Part shown: positions 11,895 through 23,955 of the stretch, piece after piece
How the letters are laid out: each line of letters starts with the position of its first letter
Position numbering within the stretch: position 1 is the first letter of the stretch
DNA from: Phocoena phocoena
Taxonomy: Eukaryota > Chordata > Mammalia > Artiodactyla > Phocoenidae
Direction: 5' to 3'
DNA length: 64,000 bases
Assembly: GCF_963924675.1 (NCBI RefSeq)
Contig: NC_089238.1
Coordinates: forward strand, 47,014,879 to 47,078,878
Position numbers and translations under genes: made by a program
Notes under the pieces: generated by a model
What the model was told of the DNA's origin: nothing
What the model saw: the letters and a program-made list of their open reading frames with translations, nothing else
The model's database searches: none

Positions 11895-13394
11895 TTTTTA
11901 ATGATTTTAAATGATTTAATTTGGTCCTTGATTGAGAGGGGCTTGAGGAAGACAAGCCCCTTCAGCCCCAAGACTAAAGAGCCTTCCCTTAGCCGGGAGG
12001 TTGGCCGGTTCAGGGCAGCAGGATGGCCCAGTTTCTTCTGTTCTTTCCTCTGCTTCCTCTGGGTCTCTGTCAGTTTTGAACCTTCTTCTAGTTCAAGTTC
12101 CATAGTCAAAAGCGTTAGGAAGTAGGATTGAAAATAACTTTACAGGAGAAAATGAAAACTTCATAGACAGGATTCATCACCACAGGCCTCGGGATGGTCA
12201 TCCACAGCTGCTTTGCGAGGAAGTTGGTGGAGTTGGTGCTGTCTGTCTGTCTTGGGAAGCGCTGTTGTAGCCCTGAGCTGAGTATGGAGGGGGTGGAGGC
12301 CACTGTAAACCCCTCAGCCAATGTGGGGTCTGAGGGAGAAGAACCTCTTGTTCTGCCTCTCTCGGCCTATAGGTACTCTGATACTTGACCTGCCCCCTTC
12401 CCTCTCCTTTCCCTGCAGGAGTGTATAGATCTGATGATAGCCTGGGGCTGTCCTGTTAGGTGGGCTGTTCTCATCAGAGGTATGCAGCTTTTTCCTTTTT
12501 TGGCTTTCAGTAGCAGTGTAGCAAGGGGCACTGTGAGAATAACGCCACAGTGGCAGTTAAGTCCAAGGATTATTTCCCCATAGCAGAGGCTGAGGAAGAA
12601 AAGCTGCCAAAGGCCTCGCAGAAGAGTGAGAGAAATGGTTAAAGTTGCGGGCAACCTGAAGGGGAATTGGAGCCCTCCTGGACAGTGGGGGTCCCAGCCC
12701 TTCGTGTTGCACTTGGGCACAAAACAAGCAGCAGCTCTCATCACGCCGCTTCGGACAGAAGTGTTTGGATTGAGTTTGATAACCGGTAAGACGTTAGATA
12801 GCAGTAACTAGTAGGACTTACGCTTGCTTTGGGTGCAGCTTTGGCTGGTTGGAGCCAGGAGAATTGTCCCCTTTCCTTTTCTCCTTTAAATAAATCAAGT
12901 CTCTTCACCCAGAAGCTGCACCAGGCTTTCTGCACACCTCTGTTGAGGTTTTCGACCATACTGGTTTTCCCTTGTTCTGGTTCTGAGCTGCTGCATCCCA
13001 GGGGCTGCTGCCTGCTAGGCTTTTCACGTTTAAATGTAAATGATTAGATACTGGCCTTGATCTCCAGCCTGCGTAGCATGTAGGAGCTGTGAAGGAAGCC
13101 CTCAAAATGTCCCAGACCTGCTGCTGCAGGAAGAGCCCGCTCTCAGCTGTCTTCAGGTTAAACACTGGGACTCATTACAGACCCTTGGCGGTTACCTTCC
13201 CCGTTGCAGACTTGGCATCAAATATCCGTGGGATTTGAAAAGGAACAGCGTAATAAATCAAGACGAATTATAATATATAAATCTCTGGTACTGTGAGGGT
13301 ATCAGAAAAAACTAGAGTCTTTTTATTTTGTTTGTGGTGAAATGGCTTCGATCACCTAGGAACCAGTTTTTGTGCCATCAAAAGACTCTGGTTC

Positions 13395-13611
13395 AGGGCT
13401 TCCCTGGTGAGGCAGTGGTTGAGAATCCGCCTGCCGATGCAGGGGACACGGGTTCATGCCCCGGTCCAGGAAGATCCCACATGCCGCGGAGCGGCTGGGC
13501 CCGTGAGCCATGGCCGCTGAGCCTGCGCGTCCGGAGCCTGTGCTCCGCAACGGAAGAGGCCACAGCAGTGAGAGGCCCGCATACCGCAAAAAAAAAAAAA
13601 AAAAAAAAAAA
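13395..13611 (+). mobile_element. CHR-type SINE, cetacean ~200 bp form, 15-bp TSD
   Basis: Forward-oriented: 'agggcttccctggtgaggca', the ggagcggctgggcccgtgag core, 'gagaggcccgcataccgc' and an A tail of about 27. Flanked by AAAAGACTCTGGTTC at 13380-13394 and 13611-13625. Young insertion. The open frames on both strands are repeat-derived. Confidence 0.95.
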
Positions 13612-13756
13612 AAAGACTCTGGTTCTTGAAGTTTGTTCTTAGATCTCATTTGATCCTCTCAGTTCTCCATGTGAGTAGAGAAGTATTTGGAGCTCAAAGC
13701 TTGAGTTTTTTACTTTCCCTGTAATGACTGGAAGTTGCATAAATCAGCTTCTTTGT

Positions 13757-13863
13757 TTTGTTTTCGCAGCTTGAAGGATCTTAGTTTTCCCACCAGGGAT
13801 CAAACCCGTGCCCCCTTGCAATGGAAGCGTGGAGTCCTAACCACTGGACCGCCAGGGAATTCC
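13757..13863 (-). mobile_element. CHR-type SINE, short form
   Basis: Reverse-oriented: 'cttgaaggatcttagttttc' through 'ccactggaccgccagggaat'. Flanked by CATAAATCA at 13739-13747 and 13864-13872, a 9-bp TSD. Confidence 0.88.
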
Positions 13864-13879
13864 CATAAATCATTTTTTA

Positions 13880-14006
13880 AATTTTATTTATTTATTTATT
13901 TTTTTTTTTTTTTCTAGTGATTTCTTTATCTCTTTATTTTTTTTATTTTTTTTTTTTTTAACATCTTTATTGGGGTATTTTTATTTATTTATTTATTTAT
14001 TTATGG
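13880..14006. repeat. T-rich and (TTTA)n low-complexity tract
   Basis: TTTA repeats and T runs on the A-tail side of the reverse long SINE at 14007-14308. Probably the expanded tails of one or two SINEs. Confidence 0.8.
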
Positions 14007-14308
14007 CTGTGTTGGGTCTTCGTTGCTGCAAGTGGGTTTTTCTCTAGTTGCAGCGAGCGGGGGGCTACTCTTCATTGCGGTGCATGTGCTTCTCATTGCA
14101 GTGGCTTCTCTTGTTGTGGAGCACGGGCTCTAGGCACGTGGGCTTCAGTAGTTGTGGTTTGCAGGCTCTAGAGCACAGGCTCAGTAGTTGTGGTGCACGG
14201 GCTTAATTGCTCCGCGGCATGTGGAATCTTCCCAGATGAGGGCTTGAACCTGTATCCCCTGCATTGGCAGGCGGATTCTTAACCACTGCGCCACCAGGGA
14301 AGTTCCTG
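14000..14308 (-). mobile_element. CHR-type SINE, long form
   Basis: Reverse-oriented: 'ggctgtgttgggtcttcgtt', 'tctctagttgcagcgagcgg', repeated cagtagttgtgg units, then 'gcggattcttaaccactgcg' and 'ccaccagggaagttcc'. The sequence after it (tgtaaatcagttttaaaatg) resembles the target copied before the preceding short SINE. Confidence 0.92.
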
Positions 14309-16142
14309 TAAATCAGTTTTAAAATGGACTAAAGATCTTAGGCTGATAGATTTGACTGCTCTCCCCTCTCCTTCAGGCTGGCTTTGGTTCATCTGACCCT
14401 TGGAAGTCATATTGTTTACGTTCCTTCGTCTCTCCTGTCATTTCTCCTATCTCTCCTTTGCACTTACAAAATCTAGTGACGTAGAGTTGGATCAGGGTTA
14501 TATGACTAGATAGCCTGGGTAAGTTAGGCTGATCCAACCTTACCTGGGCCAGGAATAGGGGGATAAATTCTGTCTACACATTTGAGCACCAGGACCATGA
14601 AATCCACACTTAGCACACCAGCCTCAAAGGAGGTTTAGGAGTCCAGACACTGGGATATTAGTCTCAGCTGTACCCTTGATTTGGGGGAAGACTTCTGAGA
14701 TTATCTCTTAATTTCTCCTCTGTACTATGAGGGGGCTGGAGTTTCTTAACTACACAAGGAGGAGGCTGAGAAAATGAGGCAAGAAGATCTCAGGAAGGCT
14801 GCCCAAGGGTGACCTCCTTTCAGGGGACACAGTGAATTCAGACGTGCAGTGACACTCTGGTGTTCCCGCTGCAGGTTTTGTGATGCCTTAGTCAGAAGTG
14901 ACCGAAGGAGGAGGACATGAAAAGTATGGGAACTTTGCAATTGATCCCTGTACCCAAGTATAACTTCCACTTCACCAGCTTTCTTAACAGAATTAATCAT
15001 CTTGCCATCATCTTGGTTTAAAGTGTTAATTCAAAGAATCAGCTTTGTCATGGCTTCTGACCTGACCTTTTAATGAAAATTGGCCTAAGTTCAGTATTAC
15101 GGTGAGAAGCTCCCCTTCTGAAGAGCCTACCTGCTGAGACAGTGGAAGACACTGGTTTGTATTGTATTTCCCTCAAATTAACCTGTGAAACATAAAATTA
15201 GGTTATACTTTTGACTTGACAAAGTATCAGTGTTCTCGCTATTACACTGCTTAGAAGGATCTAAGCAAATGTCTGTTCAGTGACTTCAAAAGAATTGAGA
15301 CAGTTTAAAGAAACTGCTTTGACAGACCTGCTATATCTCATTTACAATAACATGCTTAGAACCTTATTTGTTTAAGAGCATCTCAGAAGAAGGTAATGCC
15401 TTGTAGTTGTTCCATTAGAAAGCAGTTGGGAGTTTAGGGTATCAGAGGCAGACACCCCATGTCTCTTCGGAATATGCGTTTCTTAGTCTTGTGGGAAATA
15501 CTGCTCCCTCCATAGAACCTCTCTAGGCCTCTCTGAAGGCCTCTGGAGAAGTTCCCTCCTACAGCAGCTCAAGGTTAATGCTTTGACCTTTTACTAAAAT
15601 TGACAGTTGCTGAAGTGAGACGAATTATTTATCAGAAAGGGTTGATTAAAAGAGCTAAGTAAAAAGGAGTGCAAATATGGACTATGTCTTTACCTTTTCA
15701 TAGCAGCTTTGGCTGCATGCACCTGAGTTCTTTGTGAGACCATCTCTCCTTCAGGTGACTGTAGGTGATGGAGTCTTCGTGAGGGGGGCTTGGGGGAAGG
15801 ATGATGCATGTTGGTCCATGGAGAGGTTTAACAGTCAGCGTGTGAATAGCAAATACCTCCTTGCCTTTTCTAATAGGGACAATTTTTCCATTTTTTTTTT
15901 TTTAAGCAGAGGTATCAATTCTGAAAATATTTTAGAATATTTACCATGTGTGAGGCCTGGGGCTACCCAACTCCTTTAGTTTACCTGGGAGTAGCCTTCA
16001 GGGGCAGAAGAAACCAAGGGCCTTCCTGAACTGAAGGGGACCCACAGTCATCGCTAACTTTAAATCCATAAGCCTTAGAATTAGAAGGAATCTTGATGCA
16101 TAAGCCAGTCTCCTCACTTTACAGGTGAAAAAGTAGAGACTC
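14309..16142. other. Unique intronic sequence with a MIR-like piece
   Basis: Mostly unique. About 14640-14740 resembles a diverged MIR ('ttctcctctgtactatgagg' in place of the usual cctcatctgtaaaatg). There is a T run at 15890-15903. No exon was recognised. Confidence 0.5.
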
Positions 16143-16159
16143 AGAAATGTCAAGATTTA

Positions 16160-16368
16160 GGGCTTCCCTGGTGGCGCAGTGGTTGAGAGTCCGCCTGCAG
16201 GTGCAGGGGACATGGGTTCGTGCCCCGGTCCGAGAAGATCCCACGTGCCGTGGAGCGGCTGGGCCCGTGAGCCGCGGCCGCTGAGCCTGCGCGTCCAGAG
16301 CCTGTGCTCCGCAACGGGAGAGGCCACAACAGTGAGAGGCCCGCTTACCGCAAAAAAAAAAAAAAAAA
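16160..16368 (+). mobile_element. CHR-type SINE, cetacean ~200 bp form, perfect 17-bp TSD
   Basis: 'gggcttccctggtggcgcag', the ggagcggctgggcccgtgag core, 'gagaggcccgcttaccgc' and an A tail. Flanked by AGAAATGTCAAGATTTA at 16143-16159 and 16368-16384. Forward orientation. The open frames here come from the SINE. Confidence 0.96.
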
Positions 16369-17127
16369 GAAATGTCAAGATTTACCCCTTGATGAGAATG
16401 CTCATATTTTAGCTTCCTGCTCAGTCCCTTTCCCACCACACAGGCTGCAAGCTGGGCACTTGGAGCCAGGAGATACACAAGGAGTGCCTGCAGGGAGGTC
16501 GGGAAGGAGTCTCCAGCCTGGCGGTGGTGAGGGTATTCACATTTCTGGAGGCCAGGGGTACGTTCCAGCCTAGATTGGGGTGGGTGTTGACAGCCAGGCT
16601 CTACTTGGTTTTACTTTTACCTTATCCCCCTTCATCTCCGACTCCCCTCCCACCCCCACCCTGCTGGGTTCATCTTTTCCTTGGATCGGTGTTCATGTTA
16701 TGTTACTTTAAAAAATATATGGTGGCATTTCATGTGTATGTTTTAAATTTCAGCCCAAAGATCTTGATCTATACTTGTAAATGTTTGAATTAATAAATGA
16801 ATGGAGACAGTGCACTGGTGGCTTTGAGAGTGGATGATGAAGTCTGGGAGGTCACTTTGTGAGCCCTGAAGTTCTGCAGCTGTCAGAGAGGTGGGGTTGT
16901 CCCCCTGCCACTCGGCTCATCTGGTTAGGGAGGGACCCTTTCCTATCAGAATGAGGGGAGGAAACTTTGGGCCCAAAGATTCACCTGAGGCTTTTGTCCT
17001 CAGGGTAAAGGTGGGAACAAGGTGGCTGTGACCTGCCTGTGTGTGTCTGCCTCCTGCCAGGTGGACTAGAGGAGGAGTGGAGGTTGTCTCCCAGCTCAGG
17101 ATTTTTGTTAAAACGTTATCCTTATAG

Positions 17128-17252
17128 CAGCGGCCATGGCTCACGGGCCTGGCCGCTCCGCAGCATGTGGGATCCTCCCGGACCGGGGCACGAACCTGTG
17201 TCACCTGCCTCGGCAGGCAGACTCTCAACCACTGCGCCACCAGGGAAGCCCA
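17128..17252 (-). mobile_element. CHR-type SINE, ~200 bp form, 3' half missing
   Basis: Reverse-oriented, starting at 'cagcggccatggctcacggg' and ending 'gcgccaccagggaagccc'. The tail half found in complete copies ('gcgggcctctcactg') is absent, so the element lacks its 3' part. Confidence 0.9.
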
Positions 17253-17394
17253 CTTAAGGGCCTGATTTTCAACCAAAACTCAGTTGCTCTGTCCTTAATT
17301 GGAAAGGAGGAACCAGTCAGAGCTTTGGTCGACTTGTTTTATTCCTTCCTCCCTCCCCATCCTACTTCTCCATCTGGTTCTCCATGTTGTTCTG

Positions 17395-17575
17395 AGGTCA
17401 GTCTGCCTGGGCTGCGATTCGGCTCCAGTCACTTGAAACTGTCTGACCTTCATCTCCCTGAGCCTCGATTTCCTCACCTGTAAAGTAGGAATAATCATGG
17501 TGCCCCGCACAGAGGTTCAAGGGCTTACATGCAGTAGTGCAAATAAAGCGCCCTGTACCCGTGCCAGGCATGGCT
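17395..17575 (+). repeat. MIR
   Basis: 'ctgaccttcatctccctgag', 'cgatttcctcacctgtaaag' and 'taggaataatcatggtgccc' fit the MIR core and 3' part. The end 'cccgtgccaggcatggctcc' also fits. Confidence 0.8.
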
Positions 17576-19250
17576 CCGGAAATGCGGGCCACTGCTCTCA
17601 TTTTCCTTTCCTCCTCCTCCCCCAACGACCTCCTGGGTGGATGGAAGCCCTGCATGAGGAGCAGGTTCAGAGCTGCTGTGGTAAGAGCCCTGAGCCCTTT
17701 CCTCGCTGCTCTTGGCCATTCTTGCAGCGCTTGGCACTGGCGTGTCTTGCATCAGTGAGAGCCAGAGTGGCTCTTTGGAAGGACCGACTGCGCCTCCCTG
17801 CCCTGGGCTCACCGTGCGTCCTCCCTCGCACCACATGTGCCTTTCCCGTGCCCCGCGGAGGGCCCTGGGAAAGGCGCTGGGAAAACCAGCTGGTGTGCGG
17901 GGCTCGGAGCTGGTCACTCGGGAATGTGGTGTTCAGTGAATTCAGATGATGCAGCTGCTCTTCCTGGAGGCACGGGGTGTTTCTCACCTTATCTTAGCGA
18001 GGGATGGGCCTTGCTGCCATGGCCCTTGCCCAGTAGCTCTTGTGCCTTCAAATAAGGGAGAAGGGAATGCACTTTCATGGAGCGAGAAGCTATACCAATC
18101 CCATTGCTTTGGTAATTATAGTATAACACATGCTAAAGGCAGGCAACCAGGGCTGAAAATGGGCAAGAGGGAAGCAGAAATGATACGAAAGCCTGGAGAA
18201 GCTCTGCGCTGCTCCTGCCCGTGCTTGTTGCAGAGCTGGTTGTGCCAAGCAGCAACCTTGTGCCCACGCCCCCAGGTTTTTGCAGCTGGAGTCGTTCGTC
18301 TGGGCCCAGACCGCTGGTTTTGCCTTCTTAGTAAGTAGCAGTTTCAACCACTATGATTTTCACTGAGATCCAGGGATAATTGGGGTGGGGGTTAGGGAGC
18401 GGGAGGACGTAACAAAAAAATCTTCTTTGGTTCTTGTAATTATGAAAGTAATCTGAGTTCATTATCACAAAATCAAATAATACAGTGTTGAAAGTAAAAG
18501 CTTGTGTCTCTTCTCCCGTCACAGTCTCTTGGTCTTTGGGTGACCAGGTAGCCGCTGTGAAACGTGGGTGTGTCTGCAGACATGTGTCCGTGCTTATGCT
18601 TCTGCAAGCATGTGTGAGTTGCTTGTGGGTTTCTTTCTTTTTTAAGGGCGTCACACTCTACATATTGTTCTGCAACTTGCTTTTTTTTTTTTTAAATTCA
18701 ATTTGTGGACAAATTAGTATACAGAAGTTTTACCTTTTTATTTTGGCTGTCTAATAGTCCATCATATGGACATTATACAAATTATCAACCAGACCTCCAT
18801 TAACCTGAAAATAAGGAGATAGTGTGAAAGTCTGAATAAGGAGAGTGTGAAAGTCTGAAGTCTGATCTCCTCCGTCAGGTGACGCTACTTTCCCAGCTCT
18901 GCAACAGTTGGGAGGTGTCGTCTCTAGAGAAACTGAGCGGGGGTTTATGGACTTGGCCAGACACCAAGGAAGGGAAGATGGGAGTGAGGTACCAAACCAG
19001 AGGCAGGAAGATTGGATGAGGATCCAAACCGTACCAAGAGGCTCCAAACTTCCCGTCCTGTTCAATTCCAGAACTCCTAGAGCAGAGGCAAGAGTTCGAA
19101 GGATCTGTGTTTGAAGAAACTGAACTTACTACAGAGGAAAGATCTGTAGATACTAATGTCTGGTCACAAATGAAAAAGCTGCCTGGCACTTCTGTTAACA
19201 AAATCCCCAAATAAATTATCAGCTAACCAATTCAATAGTGTATTGGGAAC
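17576..19250. other. Intronic sequence, no gene recognised
   Basis: GC-rich up to about 18330, with overlapping open frames on both strands up to 150 residues that show no domain. Then AT-rich text around 18660-18790 resembling an old L1 fragment ('ctgtctaatagtccatcata'). A T run lies at 18680-18692. Confidence 0.55.
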
Positions 19251-19254
19251 ATGT

Positions 19255-19845
19255 ACAAACAAGTACTGTTTTCCCCCAAATTACTAGGATAGTTCAGCAT
19301 CAGAAAACCTGTCATATCAATAGACAAAAGGAGGGAAAACATGATCTCAGTTGATACAGAAAAATAAATTGATAAATTCAGTAGCATTTTATGTTTTAAA
19401 TACTCAATAAAATAATGATAAAAGGAACTTCCTTAGTTTTACAGAAGTTATATAACAGAAATCTATAGCAAACATTATATTTAATTGAAGAAACTTTGTT
19501 TCATTTACTGGAGGTCCTGATCAACAGATTAAGGAAGGAAAAAGAAATTAAATGTAGGAGTTGGAAGGGAAGAGGTAACACTTTATTTTCACATGATATA
19601 ATCAGATACAAGATGAAGCTATCAAATTAAATTGTATTTCCCTGTGCTACAATAATCAACTCAAAATTTAAGAAATAATAACAGAAGAAACCATAAAGTT
19701 TCTGGTACTTAACAGAAACACGAATATATAGAACCTCTATGGGAAAGTCAAATAAATAGAAAGATATTCTGTATTCCTGCATGAGATCTAATATTATACA
19801 GATCATAATCTTCCTTTCACATTGATTTATAAACTCAGTGCTATC
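19255..19845 (+). mobile_element. Degenerate L1 ORF2 fragment
   Basis: Recognisable L1 ORF2 text in decayed form: 'atgatctcagttgatacaga' and 'aggtcctgatcaacagatta' followed by 'aaggaaaaagaaattaaatg'. No long open frame remains. It probably continues at 20535-20850 after an LTR interruption. Confidence 0.7.
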
Positions 19846-20300
19846 CCAGTAACTATGGAGTAACAAATGACTCCAAAACATAATAGCTTAAAACAAGAAT
19901 AATCATTCTCTCTCACAACTTTTGGTAGTCAGCTCTCCCAGGCATTTTTGTCTTTTGGGCCTCCCATGAGGTTGCAATCAGATGATGGCTGTGGATGGGA
20001 CCATTGCAAAGGCTTTTCACTCACATGCCAGTGCCTGGTCTGGGAAGACTCAAGCAGTTGGGGCTTGAACAGCTGGGGATCCGTGGGCATCTCTGTTTAT
20101 GTGCAAGCTTTCTGCTTGATCTCCCCAGCATGGTGCCTTCAGGGTAGCTGGACTTCTTACACGTTGGCTCAGGGCCCCCACATCCCTTGTCCTAAGAGAG
20201 AACCAGGGGGAAGCCTTTTTGGATGCAGCCTTGGAAGTCACGTAGCATCACCTCTGCACATTATTGATTCAGGCAGGTTGTGAAGGTCACTCTAGGTAGA
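19846..20300 (-). mobile_element. MLT1-like LTR (ERVL-MaLR)
   Basis: Text such as 'agtaacaaatgactccaaaa' and 'cctcccatgaggttgcaatc', then a 'tcacatgcca' segment and 'agccttggaagtcacgtagc' fits MLT1-class LTRs in reverse. It lies between two L1 ORF2 pieces, so it probably inserted into the L1. The subfamily is uncertain. Confidence 0.65.
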
Positions 20301-20534
20301 AGGGAAGGGAACATAGACTCCATATATCAATAGAAGAATGTTAATATCATTGTAAAAAGAGCATGTGGGATGAAACATGTACTGGTGCAAACGTCTTTGG
20401 AAAACAGTCTGCCCCAATTGCAGTTCCATTCAGAATTATAACTGGATTTTTGGGGGAAGAACTTTTATTCTTAAATGCATTTGAAATAACAAAGCCAACT
20501 TTTGTAAGGAAAAAGGGGACTTTTGCACCAGATA

Positions 20535-20850
20535 CTGTAAGCTACCAAGCCATCGTACTAAAAGCAGTATGGTATCTATGCAAGAACAGGTAATAGACAA
20601 AAACGGAATAGGATAAAGATCTCAGAAATAGACCCATATATAAGAACTTAATATACTATAAAAAAAGGTACCACAAATCAATGAGGAAAGGATGGATTGC
20701 TCAGTAGATAGTGTTGGGAAAATTGACTTACTAGATGGAAAAACATAAACCAGATCACCACGTAATATCCCATACAATGGTAGATTCTGGAAGAATTAAA
20801 GGCCTAAATGAAAGTGGTAACACCACAAAATTAATAGCGGCCCAGTATCC
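20535..20850 (+). mobile_element. Degenerate L1 ORF2 fragment, continuation
   Basis: 'aaagcagtatggtatctatg', 'gatctcagaaatagacccat' and 'gtgttgggaaaattgactta' are decayed L1 ORF2 3' sequence. Many stop codons. Same orientation as the piece at 19255-19845. Confidence 0.75.
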
Positions 20851-20984
20851 CTTATCCACAAATGTGAAATGCAGAAAGCTCTGAAAACCAAAAGCTCTTT
20901 GATAACCCACATGGCAGCAAAAGTTGAGTTGAGGTGAGGCTCTTTAGAATCATTTATTTATCCTGCCTAATGTGAATGTCACAT

Positions 20985-21345
20985 ATTTCACTGCAGTGTT
21001 TTTTCAAACTGTTGTTATGAAAACTTTCAAACATTCAGAAAAGTTAAAAGGATAGTCCAGTGGGCACCTGTATGTCTACTACCTGAACTCAATGCTTATC
21101 AATTTTCTGTATTTGCTTTATCTATATATGTGTATATGTATATATTTTTTCTTTTTTTGCTGAACCATTTGAAACATTGCAAACATTGTGATACTTTATC
21201 TGTATATACTGCTAAGAATAGGTATTTCCTAAGGAAAAGGACATTTTCCTACAGAATCATAATAGTCACATTTTAAAAAGTTAACAATAATTCCATAGTA
21301 TCATCTAATACCCATATTCAGACTTCCCCAATTATCCCCAAAATG
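20985..21345 (-). repeat. Old L1 3'-region fragment
   Basis: 'aaaactttcaaacattcaga' and 'cacctgtatgtctactacct', then 'cagacttccccaattatccc', are typical of old L1M 3' text. The strand is uncertain. Confidence 0.45.
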
Positions 21346-21419
21346 TTTTTCCCCACTCAACACGTTTCTTGAGCATTTGAACATTATTTGTTTACTGTTC
21401 ATTGACTAATGTTTAGTGA

Positions 21420-21600
21420 ACATTATTGAACACCTACTGTTGTAAGTCACTATGAAAAATACAAAAATAGATGTGTTCGCTGTCCTTGGGAACAATCTAG
21501 TGTGGGAGAAACAAACATACACAAAAAAATATGACGCAGGACAGGCTGCAGTAAGTGCCATAATACGGGCAGAAACAATACTATACGGACATGAAGCAAG
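21420..21600 (+). repeat. L2-like fragment
   Basis: 'attgaacacctactgttgta' then 'gtgttcgctgtccttgggaa' and 'caatctagtgtgggagaaac' follow the L2 3' pattern (cacctactatgtgcc ... ctcatggagcttacagtctag). Confidence 0.6.
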
Positions 21601-21848
21601 GAATCATCGATTCCTTCTGAAGGGAGCCTTCTTCCTGCTATAGCATGTTGGGAAAACAACTGAATCCTCTTCCTGGTCCTAACTCATTCTCTCTCTTTTC
21701 GGACCTTAGAGTGATTCTAATTTGAGGGATATTTGGCCTTAAAGAGACCCAAAATATACATTTTTATATAGTTTTATTGAACTAAGATCCAGCCAAGGTT
21801 CATACATTGTATTTGGTTGGTATGTCTCTTTCATTTCTCTTGATCCAG

Positions 21849-21851
<3 letters not shown>

Positions 21852-21902
<51 letters not shown>
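21852..21902. repeat. (TG)n(GA)n microsatellite
   Basis: About 20 TG units followed by about five GA units. Confidence 0.95.
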
Positions 21903-23480
21903 CATTGACTTCTTGTGACGACCAGAACCAACCGACTTATAGAATGTCCCTCATTCTGGATTTGTCTGATTGTTTTCTCATGGTGTCATTTAACCTGTTT
22001 CTCTAGATACTATCCTTTGTATTTCTTTGTCAGCTGGAGGCGAGGTCTGGATTAGTTTCAGTTTAAACATTTTTGACAAGAATATAGGTGTTGTTGCTAT
22101 GTACTTCATATTGTATGACATAAGGAAGCACGTAATGAATGTCAGGTTTTTCCACCATAGTTCTGTTAAGTTTGGTAATTTGGTTAAGATGGTGACTGCC
22201 AGATCTTTGCCTTGTAAAAGTACTTTTTTTTTCTCTTTGCAGTTAGCAGGTTACTTACAGGGAGATTCATTGGTGACTTGCAAATATCCTGTTCTCCAAC
22301 AACCAAATTATTTTAGTGTTCTGATGATAATATCTAATGGTTTTATTATCCATTGGTGATCCTTACCTTAATCAATTATTTCCTTGGTGGGTCACTTCAA
22401 AACTATTAATGTGTATAATATGTGCTGTCCTAGACGTTACTTAGGAGTATTACATGACATCACCTTTCTTAAGTCTGGAACCATCTGAATTCCAAAACTC
22501 CTCTAGCCCTGAGGTTTGCGGATAAGGGATTATAAAAAAGTAGGGAAAAGTGCAGAGTATCTTTGTGTCACAGGAGCAAGGAGGAACTTTGTAAAGCACA
22601 AATAAGGCAAAAAAACACAGATGGTGTTTAAAGCTTTGAGACTCAGAAGGGAGAGGATGTAGAAAGAGAATAATGGGGTGTCAGGACTGAGCCTTGAAGC
22701 ATAGACCAATATTATTGGTTGGGAGGAAGAGGAAGAAACAGAAAAGGAGACAGAGCAACCAGTGGGGTGAGAGGACAACCAAAGGAGCACAGTTTAGAAG
22801 CCAAGTGAAGACAATGAGTCACCGAGAAGGGAGAGATGACCTGGCCCTGCTCCTGTGAGAGCTCAGGTAGACGAGGACCGAAAGGTGACTGTTAGGTGTG
22901 GCAGCGTGGGTGCCAGTGGTGCCCTTGACAAAGCAGTTTTGATGGAGTGGTAAAGGGAAAAACATCTGATTGGAGTGGGTTTAGGGTGAGATGGAAGAAA
23001 GGCGTTATCGAGTATAGACAACCTTTTGGAGAAGTTTTTGATACAAAGCCATGCAGAGAAACGGCGAGATAGCTGTCAGGTGAAGCGGAGTTAAGAGAAG
23101 TCATTTTTCCAAAATTAGAGAAATATTAGCGTATTTGTTTGCTGATGGGAAGGATAAAGAGGAAAAAAAAAATAAGAAAGTCACATAGGCCAGAATAACC
23201 ACCCACATTTTGCAAGCACACCTATAAACCAGAGGATGCACGTAAAGTAGATTTAAATGGTCGCTCCCAGGGGAGAAGGTCTGCAGGGAGGAGGATGGAG
23301 TGACCCCTGGGGATGAAAGGACGCAAGAGAAAGGCCTCGCTCAGACCAGTGTGCCGTAAACTGTGCAGCGTGATCCAATCAGCCGGCGCACCGGAAGATT
23401 GAAACAGAGGTCTCGGAGGAGCAGCCTGATGTCTTGCAGTGAAACCAGTCAGCCAGCCTCCGCTCACAGACACGTGAGGG
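21903..23480. other. Intronic sequence, partly L2-like
   Basis: No exon recognised. 22670-23010 ('gagtgggtttagggtgagat', 'aaagcagttttgatggagtg') resembles the internal part of L2. The rest looks unique. Confidence 0.45.
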
Positions 23481-23489
23481 TAGAATAAA

Positions 23490-23955
23490 GCCATCTGCAA
23501 GGTGTCAAAATGTAAGATAATTATCAATAATTACCTCTGGGGAGTTGAAGTGGGGACCTGTCCTTTTCCCCTTTTGTACTGGTGGTGGTTGTAAAGTATC
23601 TGTGCCTTAACTAAGCAGTTTTACTTTGTGAAATTCACCCAAGGATGAAACTGGACAAGTGCCCAAGATGCTCAGGTGCTGCCAAGACGCAGCGTGGTTT
23701 CTGTTACTGAAAAACTGAGGACACTGCTAAATGTCTAGCTGTAGGAAATTAGCTAAATAAATTCTGGCTCCATACAGTAGGGTCCTACATAACCGTTTCT
23801 TAAAAGAAATGAGGGAGATTATATCATTTCCATGGAAGAAAATGTATTTTAAAATGAAAAAGTAGATCTCAAAATAGTGTAGATGTAAAGAAAAAAAAGC
23901 CTTAAGATATAAATATTTTAATCCAGAAATATATTTTAAAAATAAAACCCTTTTC
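23490..23955 (-). repeat. Old L1 (L1ME-like) fragments
   Basis: 'attacctctggggagttgaa' and, further on, 'gaaattagctaaataaattc' with 'tggctccatacagtagggtc' are phrases of old L1 3' regions. Their order looks rearranged against what I recall, so two fragments may be joined. Strand and borders are uncertain. Confidence 0.4.

Noticed and set aside
17497..18055. Overlapping open frames on both strands in intron 1, up to 150 residues.
   Set aside because: GC-rich stretch with open frames on both strands; no splice sites in phase with ZNRF1 and no domain recognised.
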